This document shows, piece by piece, positions 53,546-64,000 of a stretch of 64,000 nucleotides of DNA. The notes beneath the pieces are model-generated. The model was not told where the DNA came from, made no database searches, and saw only the letters and a program-made list of their open reading frames with translations. Numbering within the stretch: position 1 is the stretch's first letter; every line of letters starts with the position of its first letter. The DNA is from Deinandra increscens subsp. villosa (Eukaryota; Streptophyta; Magnoliopsida; Asterales; Asteraceae). The translations under genes and the position numbers were made by a program. The DNA lies in the NCBI GenBank assembly GCA_039602395.1, contig JBCNJP010000003.1, positions 15,781,167-15,845,166 of the forward strand, given 5' to 3'.

Positions 53546-54960
53546 ACCAAACATTATGACAAAGTAAAAAACATCAAAAGTAAGCATAATGACGTAGTAG
53601 AATCGGGTTATATCGACCCACAAACGGAGAGGAATCGGCTTAGGATGATTCTTCTAAGTGCTGCAAACCACACATGTGCCCCTGGTTTATAATTTTTTAA
53701 TAAAATTATACAATAACTTAAAATCTGCTCTCACTAAAGCATTTGTATGGACCGCAACAGACTCCTCGTCTCGATGGTTACCACAATAACTTAAAACCTG
53801 CTCCCAGGAGAGACAAAGTGCAATCTTCCCCTGCACAAGTAAATATTACAAACTCTGAAAGTAAAATCACTAGCATTCTTTACTAGATCCGGGTGAAAGC
53901 TAACCTTTTCCACACTCAGAGGCAGCGACTCCAACATTTTTAAACTAAGATGTTGAAAGACAAAATGATAGAATAACATTGTAGAAAGCAGTCAAGTTAG
54001 GGATAAGGATGAATAACAAAAACGTTAACTATATATAGATACTCGAGGGTGTGGTAGATGGAGATAAGACCAAATATTTATTATTATTATTATTAATTAA
54101 ATGAACTGTTATAACCAGATGTGACGGATACAAGATGGGACGCATGCTTTATGCAGATCATTGGAAACACGCAACAGGTAAACATATAGTTTCATTAGAA
54201 CTTGATCCATTTATTGTAGTCCGGATGAAATTTACACCGAATAGTCATTCTTTACAAGATCCGGGTGGAAACTAAGTTGGGAAATTATTATTTTATACGA
54301 TATATTATTTTATTTTACCTAGATAAATTATTTTTATTTACAAGATCCGGTTAAAAATCTTCCGATTATCCTAGATTGTAAAGTTTATAAATATATCAAT
54401 TTTTATATTTTTATATATTTTATCGAGACAAGTTTAAAAAAAATATATCTTTTAAGAAGATGGGACGCATGCTTTATGTGCAGATCATTGGAAACACGCA
54501 AGGGGTAAACATATAGTCAAGCCATTTATTGCTTTAGTCCAGCACTCCAGCCACTTATTGCTTTAACATTAATATAATTCTAGGGTTGAAACTTGTTAAA
54601 CTTCCACTTTTAAGCATTCCGGATGAAATTTACACAGGATAAATTCTTTATTTTAAATTGATAAATTATTTTACTTTAATACAATTTACAAAAAATGTTA
54701 CAGTTATCGATACAAGTTTTATTAAATAAATATCTATCAAACCAATTATCCTTTAACATTAGTTAATAATATCTCAAAAATATAGTAAAAAATAAGCCAA
54801 CCAAAGCAGCAACTTATTGCTTTAACAATAATTATAATCTCCGGTTGAAAATTGTGAAACTTCCACTTTTAAGTAATCCGTATGAAATTAGAACGGATAT
54901 GCATTCTTTACATGTTCCGGGTGAAAGCTAAGTTTTTTTAGAACTCTTAACTATAATATA

Positions 54961-55750
54961 AACTATATATATTATAACCATTTTATAGTAAAACTGGTTA
55001 TTTAGAATTTCCCAGCTCAAGTTTTAATCTGAACTATTATATAGCAATACGGCCAGCTCAAGTTTTAATCTGACCTATTACATAGCAAATATAAATTATA
55101 ACCATTTTATAGTAAAACTTCAGGATTTTTAGAACTCTGACCTATTATATAAACTATATACAGCAATAAGGCCCAAAGAACAACGATTTATATAAACTAT
55201 ATGATAACAATTATTTAGAACAATATTTTATAAAAAGTATATATAAAACAAATTAAAGTCGATAATTGTAACTTAACAGGCCATAGCAGAAACCCATAAC
55301 ATTTGGGAAGGCCCAAAGATTTATTTAATAGTAAACGATAATGATATTTTGAATTATTTTGAAATTTAAAGCGGACCATATCCACTTGCCCGGCTAGCTG
55401 GCTTATTAACTCCGGCTAAAAACTGGCACGGCTAAGTATTAGCCGACCGTATTTAAATCGGATGTACAATGAAACGTGGCAGCCTCGGGTGCTACGGATG
55501 AAATCCGGCTAAAATTGGACTGTAAGCAAAACCTACGGCTGAATATTAGAGAGAACAAAATATATGTCAAGTTCTTATTGGCGATCAGAAAGTTCAAAGA
55601 TTGGGAGGTGGGCTCGTGTTGTTGCCTTATTGTCAGTCGAGTACACGTGTTGACCTCCCATTGTAGGATTCAGAAAGTTTTTAGACGGAATTGGTGATTT
55701 GTCTGCTTCGCATTCGTGGGATTGGTGAGGGTCAGTTTGGAGAATTCGAA
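54961..55750. other. No gene seen
   Basis: AT-rich DNA with short duplicated phrases such as CCAGCTCAAGTTTTAATCTG (55010, 55050). A frame at 55476-55697 has no recognisable domain. Confidence 0.35.
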
Positions 55751-56195
55751 TTCAAAGGGTCAAAACTGTAGTTTCAAAGTCAACAATGGTCATTTTCGTG
55801 TTTTTCCCTTTAAGATATGTGGGGTTTGAGAGATCGAAATGGGTTGGCTGGTTTAGGAGGTTACTAACTTGAAATCTTCCTCTCAATTCCATTTTACTTG
55901 AAATTCTTAATTTGAACTCACAATATCTTAGCAATAAAACTGCATATATATACAAAAATGACACTGATACACTGATTCAAAATGCTCCCATGGCTATATA
56001 TATATATATATATATATAAAGTCTTACATTCTAATTTTTCAAGCATATATAGTTCTCTTATTGTAGATTTTATTTGCTGTATTTCTATTCTATAGTATTT
56101 CTTAGTTGCAACCTTCTACAACAAAGAGTTCGTAAACTCGAAACAAGGGTCCACATCTGCTGGACCAGCAAGCAAATCCAATGATGGTGAGCTTC

Positions 56196-56619
56196 CCCAC
56201 TCTCTGAAAATATGGGTTTCCGAGGTAGCTTGGGAGATAAAAGGCGGTGAATAGACTTGCCGTAGTTCATTATCATAGCAAGGAAAATTGGTTTCCGAGG
56301 AGGTAGCTGGGGAGATAAAAGGTGATGAATAGACTTGTCGTAGTTCATTATCATAGCAAGGAAAATTGGTTTCCGAGTTAGCTGAGGAGATAAAAGGTGG
56401 TGAATAGACTTGTCGTAGTTCATTATCATAGCAAGGAAAATTGGTTTCCGAGGTAGCTGGGGAGATAAAAGGTGATGAATAGACTTGCCATAGTTCATTA
56501 TCATAGTAAGGAAAATTGGTATTCGAGGTAGCAGGGGAGATAGAAGGTGGTGAATAGACATGCCATAGTTCATTATCATCATAAAAAAAATTGGTTTCCG
56601 AGGTAGCTGGGGAGATAAA
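56196..56619 (-). repeat. In-frame 25-26-residue tandem array in WRKY copy B tail, 5 units plus a partial
   Basis: Five units run from 56619 to 56242, then a partial unit from 56241. Four are 75 bp and one is 78 bp (one extra Ser). More diverged from each other than units in A and C. Confidence 0.92.
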
Positions 56620-57093
56620 ATGAAACTGGTCGAGCTCATCCATGAGTCCAGATGATGTTGAAGGTAATGAAAATATTGGAGATGCAAGAGTACTGTCACC
56701 ACCCAAAACCGTGGTGTCCACACTCAGATTGGCTCTGAGATTAGAGAGCGTCTCACCAGGATTTGGCGGTGATATTTGTTGGTGGTGGTGGGTTGGCGTT
56801 ATTTCATTTTTCTCAGGTAAAGTGGGTGGTGGTGGTGAGTAGACTTGCCATAGTTCATCATCATAGTAATTTGGAAAATGAAGCTGGTCGAGGTCATCCA
56901 TGCGTCTAGATGATGTTGAAGGTAAGGAAAATATTGGGGATGCAAGAGTGTCATCACCCAAAACCGTGGTGTCCACACTCAGTTTGGCTATGAGATTCAA
57001 GAGCGTCTCACCAGGATTTGGCGGTGATAATTGTTGTTGTTGGTGGGTTAGCGTTATTTCATTATTCTCGGGTAAAGTTGGTGGTTGTGGTGG
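56617..57093 (-). repeat. Internal duplication within WRKY copy B exon 3
   Basis: The block from PPTLPENNEI to DQLHF (57093-56875) is repeated as PPTLPEKNEI to DQFHF (56835-56617), keeping frame. Copies A and C have it once. The first copy ends in one repeat unit remnant (YDDELWQVYSPP). Confidence 0.85.
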
Positions 57094-57328
57094 TGCTCGT
57101 GAAGCCAACTGGGCACCATGGCTGCATGTGTGTCTCCCTTTGTATGTAATTTCAAACACAGTTGGGTCTGCATCGGTTTTCTGCACTTGTTTTTTAGCCA
57201 TACATTGTTGTACGTTTCTGTATGAGCATCTATAGTAGCTTCTGCAAAATATAACAAAAATAAACTTTAGGGTGTTTGTTCTCAAACATTTCTTGAATCT
57301 CGGTCCACAAAGACTATGGGACTGATAG

Positions 57329-58214
57329 GGTGAGCATTGTTTTTTTTTTCGGGTTGGTTTTTTCAGTTTTAATTTTTTTCGGTTTGGTTTGGTTCGGTTT
57401 CGTTTTTTTTTTTGTTTTTTTTTTGTAATATGTTGTTAATATAATTTTAAATTTTAAATGTTTTATCTTAAAAGATAAATAAATAATAGTAAAAACAAGT
57501 ACCATCGTAACTATTGAATTAGAAAAAAAAAAACAAAAGTAGTTACGTGAAGTGACCACACAAAATACCAAGTGACGTTAAATTTAGAAGTTTTTTAACA
57601 CTAGGTGGCGTTTGTTTGTGGAATTCAATAGAATTGGAATTGATAATTTTTCCTTTTAAAATTGTTCTTGATTGGATAACGAAGGAATTTGAAATGCAAT
57701 GAATTCCTTTAATCAATGAAATTTAGTACTATTTCAACATTCCTTGAAATCATTATTAATGAAGAAAATATTTCAAATTCCTTCGTTACCCAATCAAGAA
57801 CAATTTTGAAAGGAAAAAGTATCAATTTCAATTCCATTAAATTCCGCGAACCAAACGCCACTTAAAGATCTTGACGTAAAGTCGTAAACTATTAAGTGTT
57901 AACTTAAAAATATAAATAACGGAACAAGGATTACTAAAAATCTTAAAGTTAATTGTTAAGTGTTAACTTAACATATAAATTAAGGTTCAAAGATTTACAA
58001 TGTGCACTCCTAAAACATTAATTCATTTATTTGCCTCTCGGCTTTTTTAACGGTTCGGTTTATTAACGATTTGGTTTTCGGTTAGGTTCGGTTCTTAATA
58101 GACATGAAACTGGAACCGAACCATAATTTTCGGTTCGGTTTTTTTTTTTTCCGGTTCATTTTTTTTTCTTTTCGTTTTGGTTTCATCAGATTTTTCAGGT
58201 TTTTGCTCACCCTA
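57329..58214. mobile_element. MITE in intron 2 of WRKY copy B
   Basis: Ends TAGGGTGAGCA and TGCTCACCCTA are inverted repeats; subterminal TTCGGTTCGGTT words occur on both sides. No transposase. A target duplication is not clear. A second foldback element is nested in it. Confidence 0.65.
57605..57863. mobile_element. Foldback MITE nested in the intronic MITE
   Basis: About 100 bp arms are imperfect reverse complements: GTGGCGTTTGTTTG ... and ... GAACCAAACGCCAC, with CGAAGGAATTTGAAAT against ATTTCAAATTCCTTCG. Non-coding. Confidence 0.8.
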
Positions 58215-58818
58215 CCTGAGATTAGCTCTCACGTCCCATAGGGTGAGCGGTCGAGCGGATCAAGTAATATAAGAAAACTCTACCTTGGAAATTTAGCTCC
58301 CAAAATCTCTTTCTGCCCATACTTTCTCCAATTGTAACCATCATCAATGTCATCCTCTAATCCATTGCCACTGAATATTCTAACTTGTTCTTCCCATGTT
58401 GTGGACCCTTTTCTATGACCAAGCAAGAAAATAAAAGATGAGATTTTGCACCTCAACACATATGGTAATGAGGAACTGAAAAAATATAAGAGTATCAAAA
58501 TACCTCCTTTTGGAAATAACATTTTTCCCCTGTCTGAACGGAAAAGGGTTGTTGGTCAAACTTGAATCCTTCACTTCCCGGACTCCCACTGGATATCAAT
58601 GATTCGGGTGGACTGGCTGCTGGGAGGGCAGGCGCGGGAGCCGTGTCGCGCGATTTGAGAACGAAAAGAGCGTTATCATATGCAGATAAGATCTTTTGCA
58701 TCAACAAGTCTCTTGCTTCAGCTGAATGCAGATTGGCCCTTAGCTGTTCAGCCATTTGTATCCCTTGAGTTAGCTCGTGAAGGGCCGTCTTCTCTTCATA
58801 AACACACGTCCCGTCCAT

Positions 58819-59040
58819 GTTTTTTGGAATGATTATAGACGCCGTGGTGGCCGGGTTCAAGCTGAACTGGGTTGACTTCGAAAGTACGTTAACGGTGATT
58901 TATATGAGGTGAGGTGATATGGAGATAGAAGTAGGATGTGCAAGTAAAATGAAACGAAACGAAGGAGTGGGGGGGAGCTATATGTATGGTGAGAGAGTCA
59001 AAGGTTTACCGAAGAAACCTAGTGGGACATTTTAAGATTC
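58819..59040 (-). promoter_or_regulatory. Promoter and leader of WRKY copy B
   Basis: A TTTGACTCTC W-box core lies at about 58992-59001 on the minus strand, matching the copy A site. The leader next to the ATG is conserved with A and C; beyond 59050 similarity ends. Confidence 0.45.
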
Positions 59041-59276
59041 CAACATGGACCACTCTGGGTTCAAAAAGTGATGTCCATTTCAATATGAACATGTTAATAT
59101 ACTATTTGATTTATTCTTGCGGAAGACTATAATCCTAGGACAAAAAAAGTTGTAATCGTTAGAATATATTTAGTGATGTCAAATGCTTTATTTGTTGGTT
59201 GACTAACTTTTTACTATTCTATATAAATACAATAACAACTTGTTAATTAATTTACAAACATACCATACAAGAAATT

Positions 59277-59298
<22 letters not shown>

Positions 59299-59314
<16 letters not shown>

Positions 59315-59930
59315 ATGGATAAAATGAAAACCCACTTGAGTTGGAAAAACCATGAAAACTTTTCAAAAAAGGGGTAAAAAAATCCGTTTTTTTTTCTAAA
59401 TTTTTTTATGGTGGTTCTCTATGTTATAGAGCTCCCCTTTATTGAAAAAAATCAAAAAAACGCCTACTCGATTTTTTAAAAAAAAATTCTCAAAAAATCG
59501 TTTTTTTGCATATACTTAGTATCTCGGCCAAAACGGGGGTAAAAAATCGTGTTTTTATTTTCATATATTTTTTTATACATTCTACATCCCATTTTAATAC
59601 TTTTGGTGAAAAAAAATTAAAAAAGCGCCTAGGAAATATTTTTATAAAAAATAATTAGTGTTTTATTTACATACGTAAGAAGCGAAATTTACATATGTAA
59701 CTGGGCTTTTTTCACATATGTAACGTGAAAAATTCCAGATTTTGGAAATTTTTTAAAAAAAAAACCCCTAGGCGGTTTTTTGATTTTTTTTCACCATGGG
59801 GATCGATATAAGGCAAAGAATCACTAAAAAAATTTTGAAAAAAAAAAACTTTTTGGCCTCGTTTTTGAAGAGTTTTCATGGTTTTTCCAACTCAAGTGGG
59901 TTTTCAATATATCCTTACCCTATATATATA
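59299..59930. mobile_element. Foldback MITE inserted in a TA microsatellite
   Basis: About 55 bp ends are near-perfect inverted repeats (AAAACCCACTTGAGTTGGAA at left, its complement at right). Inner segments also pair, so the 630 bp is an imperfect palindrome. TA repeats flank both sides. Related end at 6840. Confidence 0.85.
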
Positions 59931-59954
59931 TATATGTATAATATATATATATAT

Positions 59955-60375
59955 AGGGTGTGGTTCATTGTAAACACCATATTTCACATGTGAAATTACT
60001 CTATTTCGCATGTGAAATTCAATAAAAAAAAATTTCCAGATTTTATATAAATAAATAAATAAAATGTAAGATAAACAATGAGAATTGTGAAAAATTTAAT
60101 TCATTAATGATTACGCAATTAAGTCTATGATGCACATGGCTTGATTTTGGAAAAAAAAAAGTAAAACGAAAGGATCAGAATGAGTGTGCGTAATCTGCAT
60201 CATTCATGAATTAAATTTTTCACAATTCTCATTGTTTATCTTAGATTTTATTTATTTACATAAAATCTAAAAAAAAGTTTTTTTTATTGAATTTCATATG
60301 CGAAATAAAGTAATTTCACATGTGAAATATGGTGTTTACCTGTCTACACTTATGGGGGTGTCTACAATGAACTTT

Positions 60376-60380
<5 letters not shown>
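59955..60380. mobile_element. Second foldback MITE in TA repeats
   Basis: Long arms pair: GTAAACACCATATTTCACAT at left and its complement at right, plus AATGAGAATTGTGAAAAATT against its complement around 60080 and 60220. Both ends abut TA repeats. No coding capacity. Confidence 0.85.
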
Positions 60381-60423
<43 letters not shown>

Positions 60424-60446
60424 TGGAGGATATATATATATAGATG
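60381..60446. repeat. TA dinucleotide microsatellite with small duplication
   Basis: About twenty TA units followed by ATAGATGGAGG repeated twice. Confidence 0.9.
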
Positions 60447-60835
60447 GAGGTTCAAATGCGAACATGTGTTTTGCCTAAAATCGGTGCGAACACGCCTAAA
60501 AATACATTTTTTCGGTCATACGATGTAGTTTAATACTGGTATATGATCAGGAATGTGTGCTGGTACATATATATGATTAGAAATGATGCTGGTGTATGAT
60601 CAAAAGTGGTACTGGCTCATGCACAAAATTTTTTGTGCTGGTATAATTATATATTGTGCTGGTATAATTTTCTGTGCTGGTATATGTATAAATTCAAAAA
60701 ACATCAAGGAATGGATCAAGAAACTACACCGGTACATGTATACATCTACCTAGCACCATTTCTGATAATATACTAGCAATAAAACTACATCGTAGGACCA
60801 AAAAACGGATTTTTATGTCACATATATTCTAGAAA
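60447..60835. other. MITE-like DNA with repeated GCTGGTAT words
   Basis: GTGCTGGTAT and variants occur about eight times at 60530-60690, with complementary words (ACCGGTACATGTA, TAGCACCATTTCTGAT) further right that can pair with the left part. Probably a third foldback element. Confidence 0.5.
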
Positions 60836-60867
60836 AAAAAATTAAACAATTAAAATTTCGTGATTTT

Positions 60868-61220
60868 TTTATTACTGCACATGTGCAATAATAAGTATTA
60901 ATTATATTATACATGTGCAATATTAAAAAATAAACGTTAAATTTTTTTTAAATTTTTTTCGGAACTAAAGATAAAGAATTATAATATTTACGGGGCAATT
61001 TTTTATCAAAAATATTAACGTATGAAAAAGTTATAGAGGTTTTAACATTAATGCACATGTGCAATAATAAAAAAATAAAGAAAACGTTGATTTTTTGTTA
61101 ATTTTCTTCAGAATTAAAGATAAAATAATTATAAAATTAATAGTGCAATTTTGTATAAAAAATTTTAACACATGAAAAAGTTATAAATGTTTTAATATTA
61201 TTGCACATGTGCAATAATAA
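60868..61220. repeat. Repeated palindrome TTGCACATGTGCAA
   Basis: GCACATGTGCAATA palindromes at about 60888, 61050 and 61202 and a worn copy at 60922, separated by AT-rich DNA with repeated TTATAGAGGTTTTAA-like words. Sits just 3' of WRKY copy C. Confidence 0.75.
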
Positions 61221-61565
61221 TAAAAATATTATAATACAACATAAAGGACCATTTATGTAACATACTCAAAACAATAAAATTTGTAGGCTTTGAGCAATCG
61301 AACAGGGTTGGGTGGTTTGGTAGCTTACTAACTTAACTTGAAATCTTTCTCTCAATCCTATTTTTACTTGAAGTTCTTAATTTGGGTTCACAACATCTTA
61401 GAAACAAAAGTGCATATATATACAAAAACGACACTGATACATTGATTCAAGATGCTCCCATGGCTATATATAAAGTCTTACATTCTAATTTTTCAAGCAT
61501 AGTTCTCTTATTGTAGATTTTATTCGCTGTATGTCTATTCTATAGTATTTCTTAGCGGTAACCTT

Positions 61566-63729
61566 CTACAACAAAGAGTTCATAAACTCGAAACAAGGGT
61601 CCACATCTGCTGGACCAGCAAGCAAATCCAATGATGAAGAGCTTCCCCACTCTCTGAAAAAATGGGTTTCCGAGGTAGCTGGGGAGATAAAAGGCGGTGA
61701 ATAGACTTGTCGTAGTTCATTATCATAGCAAGGAAAATTGGTTTCCGAGGTAGCTGGGGAGATAAAAGGTGGTGAATAGACTTGCCGTAGTTCATTATCA
61801 AAGCAAGGAAAATTGGTTTCCGAGGTAGCTGGGGAGATAAAAGGTGGTGAATAGACTTGCCCTAGTTCATCATCATAGCAAGGAAAATTGGTTTCCGAGG
61901 TAGCTGGGGAGATAAAAGGTGGTGAATAGACCTGCCGTAGTTCATTATCATAGCAAGGAAAATTGGTTTCCGAGGTAGCTGGGGAGATAAAAGGTGGTGA
62001 ATAGACTTGCCATAGTTCATTATCATCGTAAGAAAAATTGGTTTCCGAGGTAGCTGGGGAGATAAAAGGTGGTGAATAGACCTGTCGTAGTTCATTATCA
62101 TAGCAAGGAAAATTGGTTTCCGAGGTAGCTGGGGAGATAAAAGGGGGTGAATAGACTTGCCATAGTTCATTATCATCGTAAGGAAAATTGGTTTCCGAGG
62201 TAGCTGGGGAGATAAAATGAAACTGGTCGGGGTCATCCATTAGTCTAGATGATGTTGAAGGTAAAGAAAATAATGGAGATGCAAGAGTGTCACCACCCAA
62301 AACCATGGTGTCCACAGTTAGGTTGGCTATGAGATTAGAGAGCGTCTCACTAGGATTTGGCGGTGATAGTTGTTGGTGGTGGTGGGTTAAGGTTATTTCA
62401 TTTTTCTCAGGTAGAGTGGGTGGTGGTGGTGAAGCCGACTGGGCACCATGAATGCATCTATGTTTCCCTTTGTACGCAATTTCAAACACAGTCGGGTTTG
62501 CATCTATTTTCTGCACTTGTTTTGTTGCCATACATTTGTGTACCTTACTATATGAGCATCTATAATAGCTTCTGCAAAATATAATAAAAGAAAATCATTA
62601 AAATGATGGTGATTATACTCTTGTTGATGAGGATGGAGAAGATGATAGTGAATTTTAACCATTAAGCGATCACGCACTTGACGAATACAACACTCATGTC
62701 TCCATGATGGTGCTTATGCTTTTGTTTGTGTTGGATTTATACTTTCTTATATGGATCTATTCGTATGGTTTCATGTACTTTGGTTTTCTTCATAATTTGG
62801 ATTGTTTGTTTTGGATTTATACTTTGAAAATTTCATATGGTTGAATGGAATTTCCAAAGAAATGGTGCAATAAGTAGTGGAAAATGGTTTTTATAAGGTT
62901 GGAATGCAAGTTTATAGGGCAAGAATAGAGGTTGTACAAAGCCATGGCTAAAATCCCAAGTTTTAGAAGGTGACCGGTTGAACCGGCCGGTTCAACCGAT
63001 CCGACCGGTTAACCGGCAGGTTCAACCGATCCGACCGGTTTACCCGTTTCTGAGGCGTTTTCCGATTCAACTAAAAAACAGGTTTTTTAAACATTTGCCA
63101 AACATTTCTTAGATCTGATCGCAAAGACTATGGGAGCGAGCAGATCAAGCTAGTAATATAACAAAACTCTACCTTGGAAATTTAGCTCCCAAAATGTCTT
63201 TCTGCCCGTATTTCCTCCAATTGTAACCATCTTGATCAGTGTCATCCTCTAACCCATTATTGCCACTGAATATTCTAACTTGTTCTTCCCATGTTGTAGA
63301 CCGTTTTCTGTGACCAAGCAAGAAAATAAAAGATGAGATTTTGCACCTCAACACATATAGTAATTAACTAATTGATGAGCAAGTGAAAATATATATAAGG
63401 GTATCATCAAAATACCTCCTTTTGGAAATGACATTTTTCCCCTGCTGAACGGAAAAGGGTTGTTGGTCAAACTTGAATCCTTCACTTCCCGGGCTCCCAC
63501 TGGATATCAATGATTCAGGTGGACTGGCTGCTCGGAGGGCAGGCGCGGGAGCCGTGTTGCGCGATTTGAGAACCAAAAGAGCGTTATCATATGCAGATAA
63601 GATCTTTTGCATCAACAAGCCTCTTGCTTCAGCTGAATGCAGATTGGCTCTTAGCTGTTCAGCCATTTGTATCCCTTGAGTTAGCTCGTGAAGGACCGTC
63701 TTCTCTTCGTAAACACACGTCCCGTCCAT
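61566..63729 (-). CDS. Group III WRKY transcription factor, copy C (intact)
   Basis: Exons 63729-63416, 63307-63173 and 62571-61566 total 1455 bp, 484 residues plus stop, with GT-AG introns and the PR-type phase-2 second intron. It has the same parts as copy A: coiled amino end, KRRKR basic junction (likely nuclear signal), WRKYGQK with the C-X7-C-X23-H-X-C finger at about residues 135-200, a His/Gln/Pro linker, seven full 25-residue repeats (about residues 268-442) and a conserved end rich in acidic and hydrophobic residues. Usual group III proteins are about 300-360 residues; the array accounts for the extra length. The family acts in the nucleus on W-boxes, often in defence and senescence. 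This is the one copy I judge functional. Confidence 0.9.
61643..62216 (-). repeat. 75 bp in-frame tandem array in WRKY copy C, 7 units plus a partial
   Basis: Units run from 62216 to 61692, exactly 75 bp each, then a partial unit from 61691. Alternating variants (YDDNELW, CYDNELR) differ in order from copy A, though the last two units correspond. Confidence 0.95.
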
Positions 63730-63930
63730 GTTTTTTGGTAGATGCAGTGGTGGCCGGGTTCAAGCTGAACTGGGTTGACTTCGGTGGTTCATCTGAGGAA
63801 TGAAACGAAGGAGTGGGGGGGATGCTGAGGTTATATAGGAAGTTTAGTGGGAGAGTCAAATGTTGAACGAAGAAACCGAGTGAAGTTTTAGTTTCCAACA
63901 TGGACCAGCCTTTGGTCAAAACAGTGAGCT
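63730..63930 (-). promoter_or_regulatory. Promoter and leader of WRKY copy C
   Basis: Near-identical to copy A: W-box cores at about 63921-63913 and 63860-63853, TATATAA near 63830 on the minus strand (one base shorter than in A). Confidence 0.55.
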
Positions 63931-64000
63931 AGCTGTAACTCTGTAAGTTTGTATATGTTTTCTTCCATTATTAATCTCGTGTTTATTTGCTATTTATATA

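Larger units (their letters stand above)
52480..54960. repeat. CCGG-containing subterminal-type repeat region
   Basis: Many copies of CCGGWTGA, CAGCCGGTTGACA and TCCGGTGGA words in both orientations, concentrated at 52500-52690 and 52980-53280. A 60 bp repeat starting GATGGGACGCATGCTTT occurs at 52945, 54135 and 54460. This looks like the subterminal zone of the DNA transposon that carries the ULP1-like genes. No terminal inverted repeat was identified. Confidence 0.55.
56116..58818 (-). pseudogene. Group III WRKY gene, copy B (frameshift in exon 1)
   Basis: Exons 58818-58504, 58412-58284 and 57241-56116 match copies A and C. Exon 2 encodes WRKYGQK and exon 3 the C-X7-C-X23-H-X-C finger, the tail array and the conserved end (SLDLLAGPADVDPCFEF). 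Exon 1 is 315 bp instead of 314: one extra base near 58532 changes the last residues and puts exon 2 out of frame, with a stop soon after. Unless another splice site is used, no WRKY domain is made. Exon 3 also has an internal duplication of about 220 bp. It is open from end to end, so loss was recent or the indel is an assembly error. Intron 2 is enlarged by a MITE. Confidence 0.8.
61250..64000 (-). repeat. Right arm of the inverted duplication carrying WRKY copy C
   Basis: Reverse-complement match to 14080-16850, including 3' flank, introns and promoter. Continues to the window end. Confidence 0.9.

Noticed and set aside
58562..58768. Plus-strand frames opposite WRKY exon 1 in copies B and C (also 63473-63679), and minus-strand one in A
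   Set aside because: Reverse-strand shadows of a conserved exon.

Overview
This is 64 kb of a plant nuclear genome, most likely a eudicot in or near the Asteraceae. The evidence is the plant-specific group III WRKY genes with a PR-type split intron, the plant lineages of retrotransposon (Athila with a tRNA-Asp-type primer site, chromovirus-like gypsy, Copia), plant CACTA/MULE proteins, Helitrons and MITEs. The assembly has three gaps of exactly 500 N (1563-2062, 27818-28317, 44910-45409). The family placement is inference.

The only host genes I recognise are three related group III WRKY transcription factors. Copy A (plus, 14352-16512) and copy C (minus, 63729-61566) are near-identical and lie in opposite orientation about 44 kb apart, each with the same flanks. 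Copy B (minus, 58818-56116) is a more diverged paralogue. All three carry an unusual carboxy-terminal tail made of a 25-residue (75 bp) acidic/aromatic unit in tandem: seven units in A and C, five in B. By my reading only C is open throughout (484 residues). A has a one-base insertion inside the array that ends it at 306 residues. B has a one-base insertion at the end of exon 1 that puts the WRKY exons out of frame.

The remaining sequence is layered mobile DNA. 1-6000: a decayed ORF, a probable Copia LTR, a Helitron tail and a 2.5 kb AT-rich block built on CATATG words. 6900-14080: a small hAT-type element, a 5'-truncated LINE with target duplication, a SINE, and a second hAT-type element split by a very young Copia element (identical 145 bp LTRs) that has lost nearly all of gag. 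17655-20261: an hAT-type element with 8 bp target duplication, itself holding a 1.8 kb Helitron. 20452-25000: a CACTA terminus, a broken ULP1-like gene, a MULE-type PB1-like exon and a second Helitron tail. 25348-28965: a decayed gypsy gag-protease piece with primer site and LTR. 28961-34800: a CACTA (En/Spm) region with tnp2-type transposase, DUF4218 and DUF4216 segments and a 4 x 120 bp minisatellite.

34883 to past 44909 is an Athila-type element with gag and protease but no reverse transcriptase or integrase, interrupted by a 2592 bp solo LTR with a 5 bp target duplication. 45690-55000 holds a ULP1-like cysteine protease gene with a DUF1985-type amino end (catalytic motifs present), a second ULP1-like gene lacking them, a trihelix-like fragment and arrays of CCGG-containing repeats. 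57300-61250 around WRKY B and C contains several foldback MITEs, two of them inside TA microsatellites.

The two patterns I find most worth following are the in-frame activation-domain-like repeat array in the WRKY tails, and a recurring class of small perfect hairpins of form stem-CG-NNN-CG-stem seen in the LTRs and flanks of several unrelated elements, where the stem words differ but base pairing is kept.
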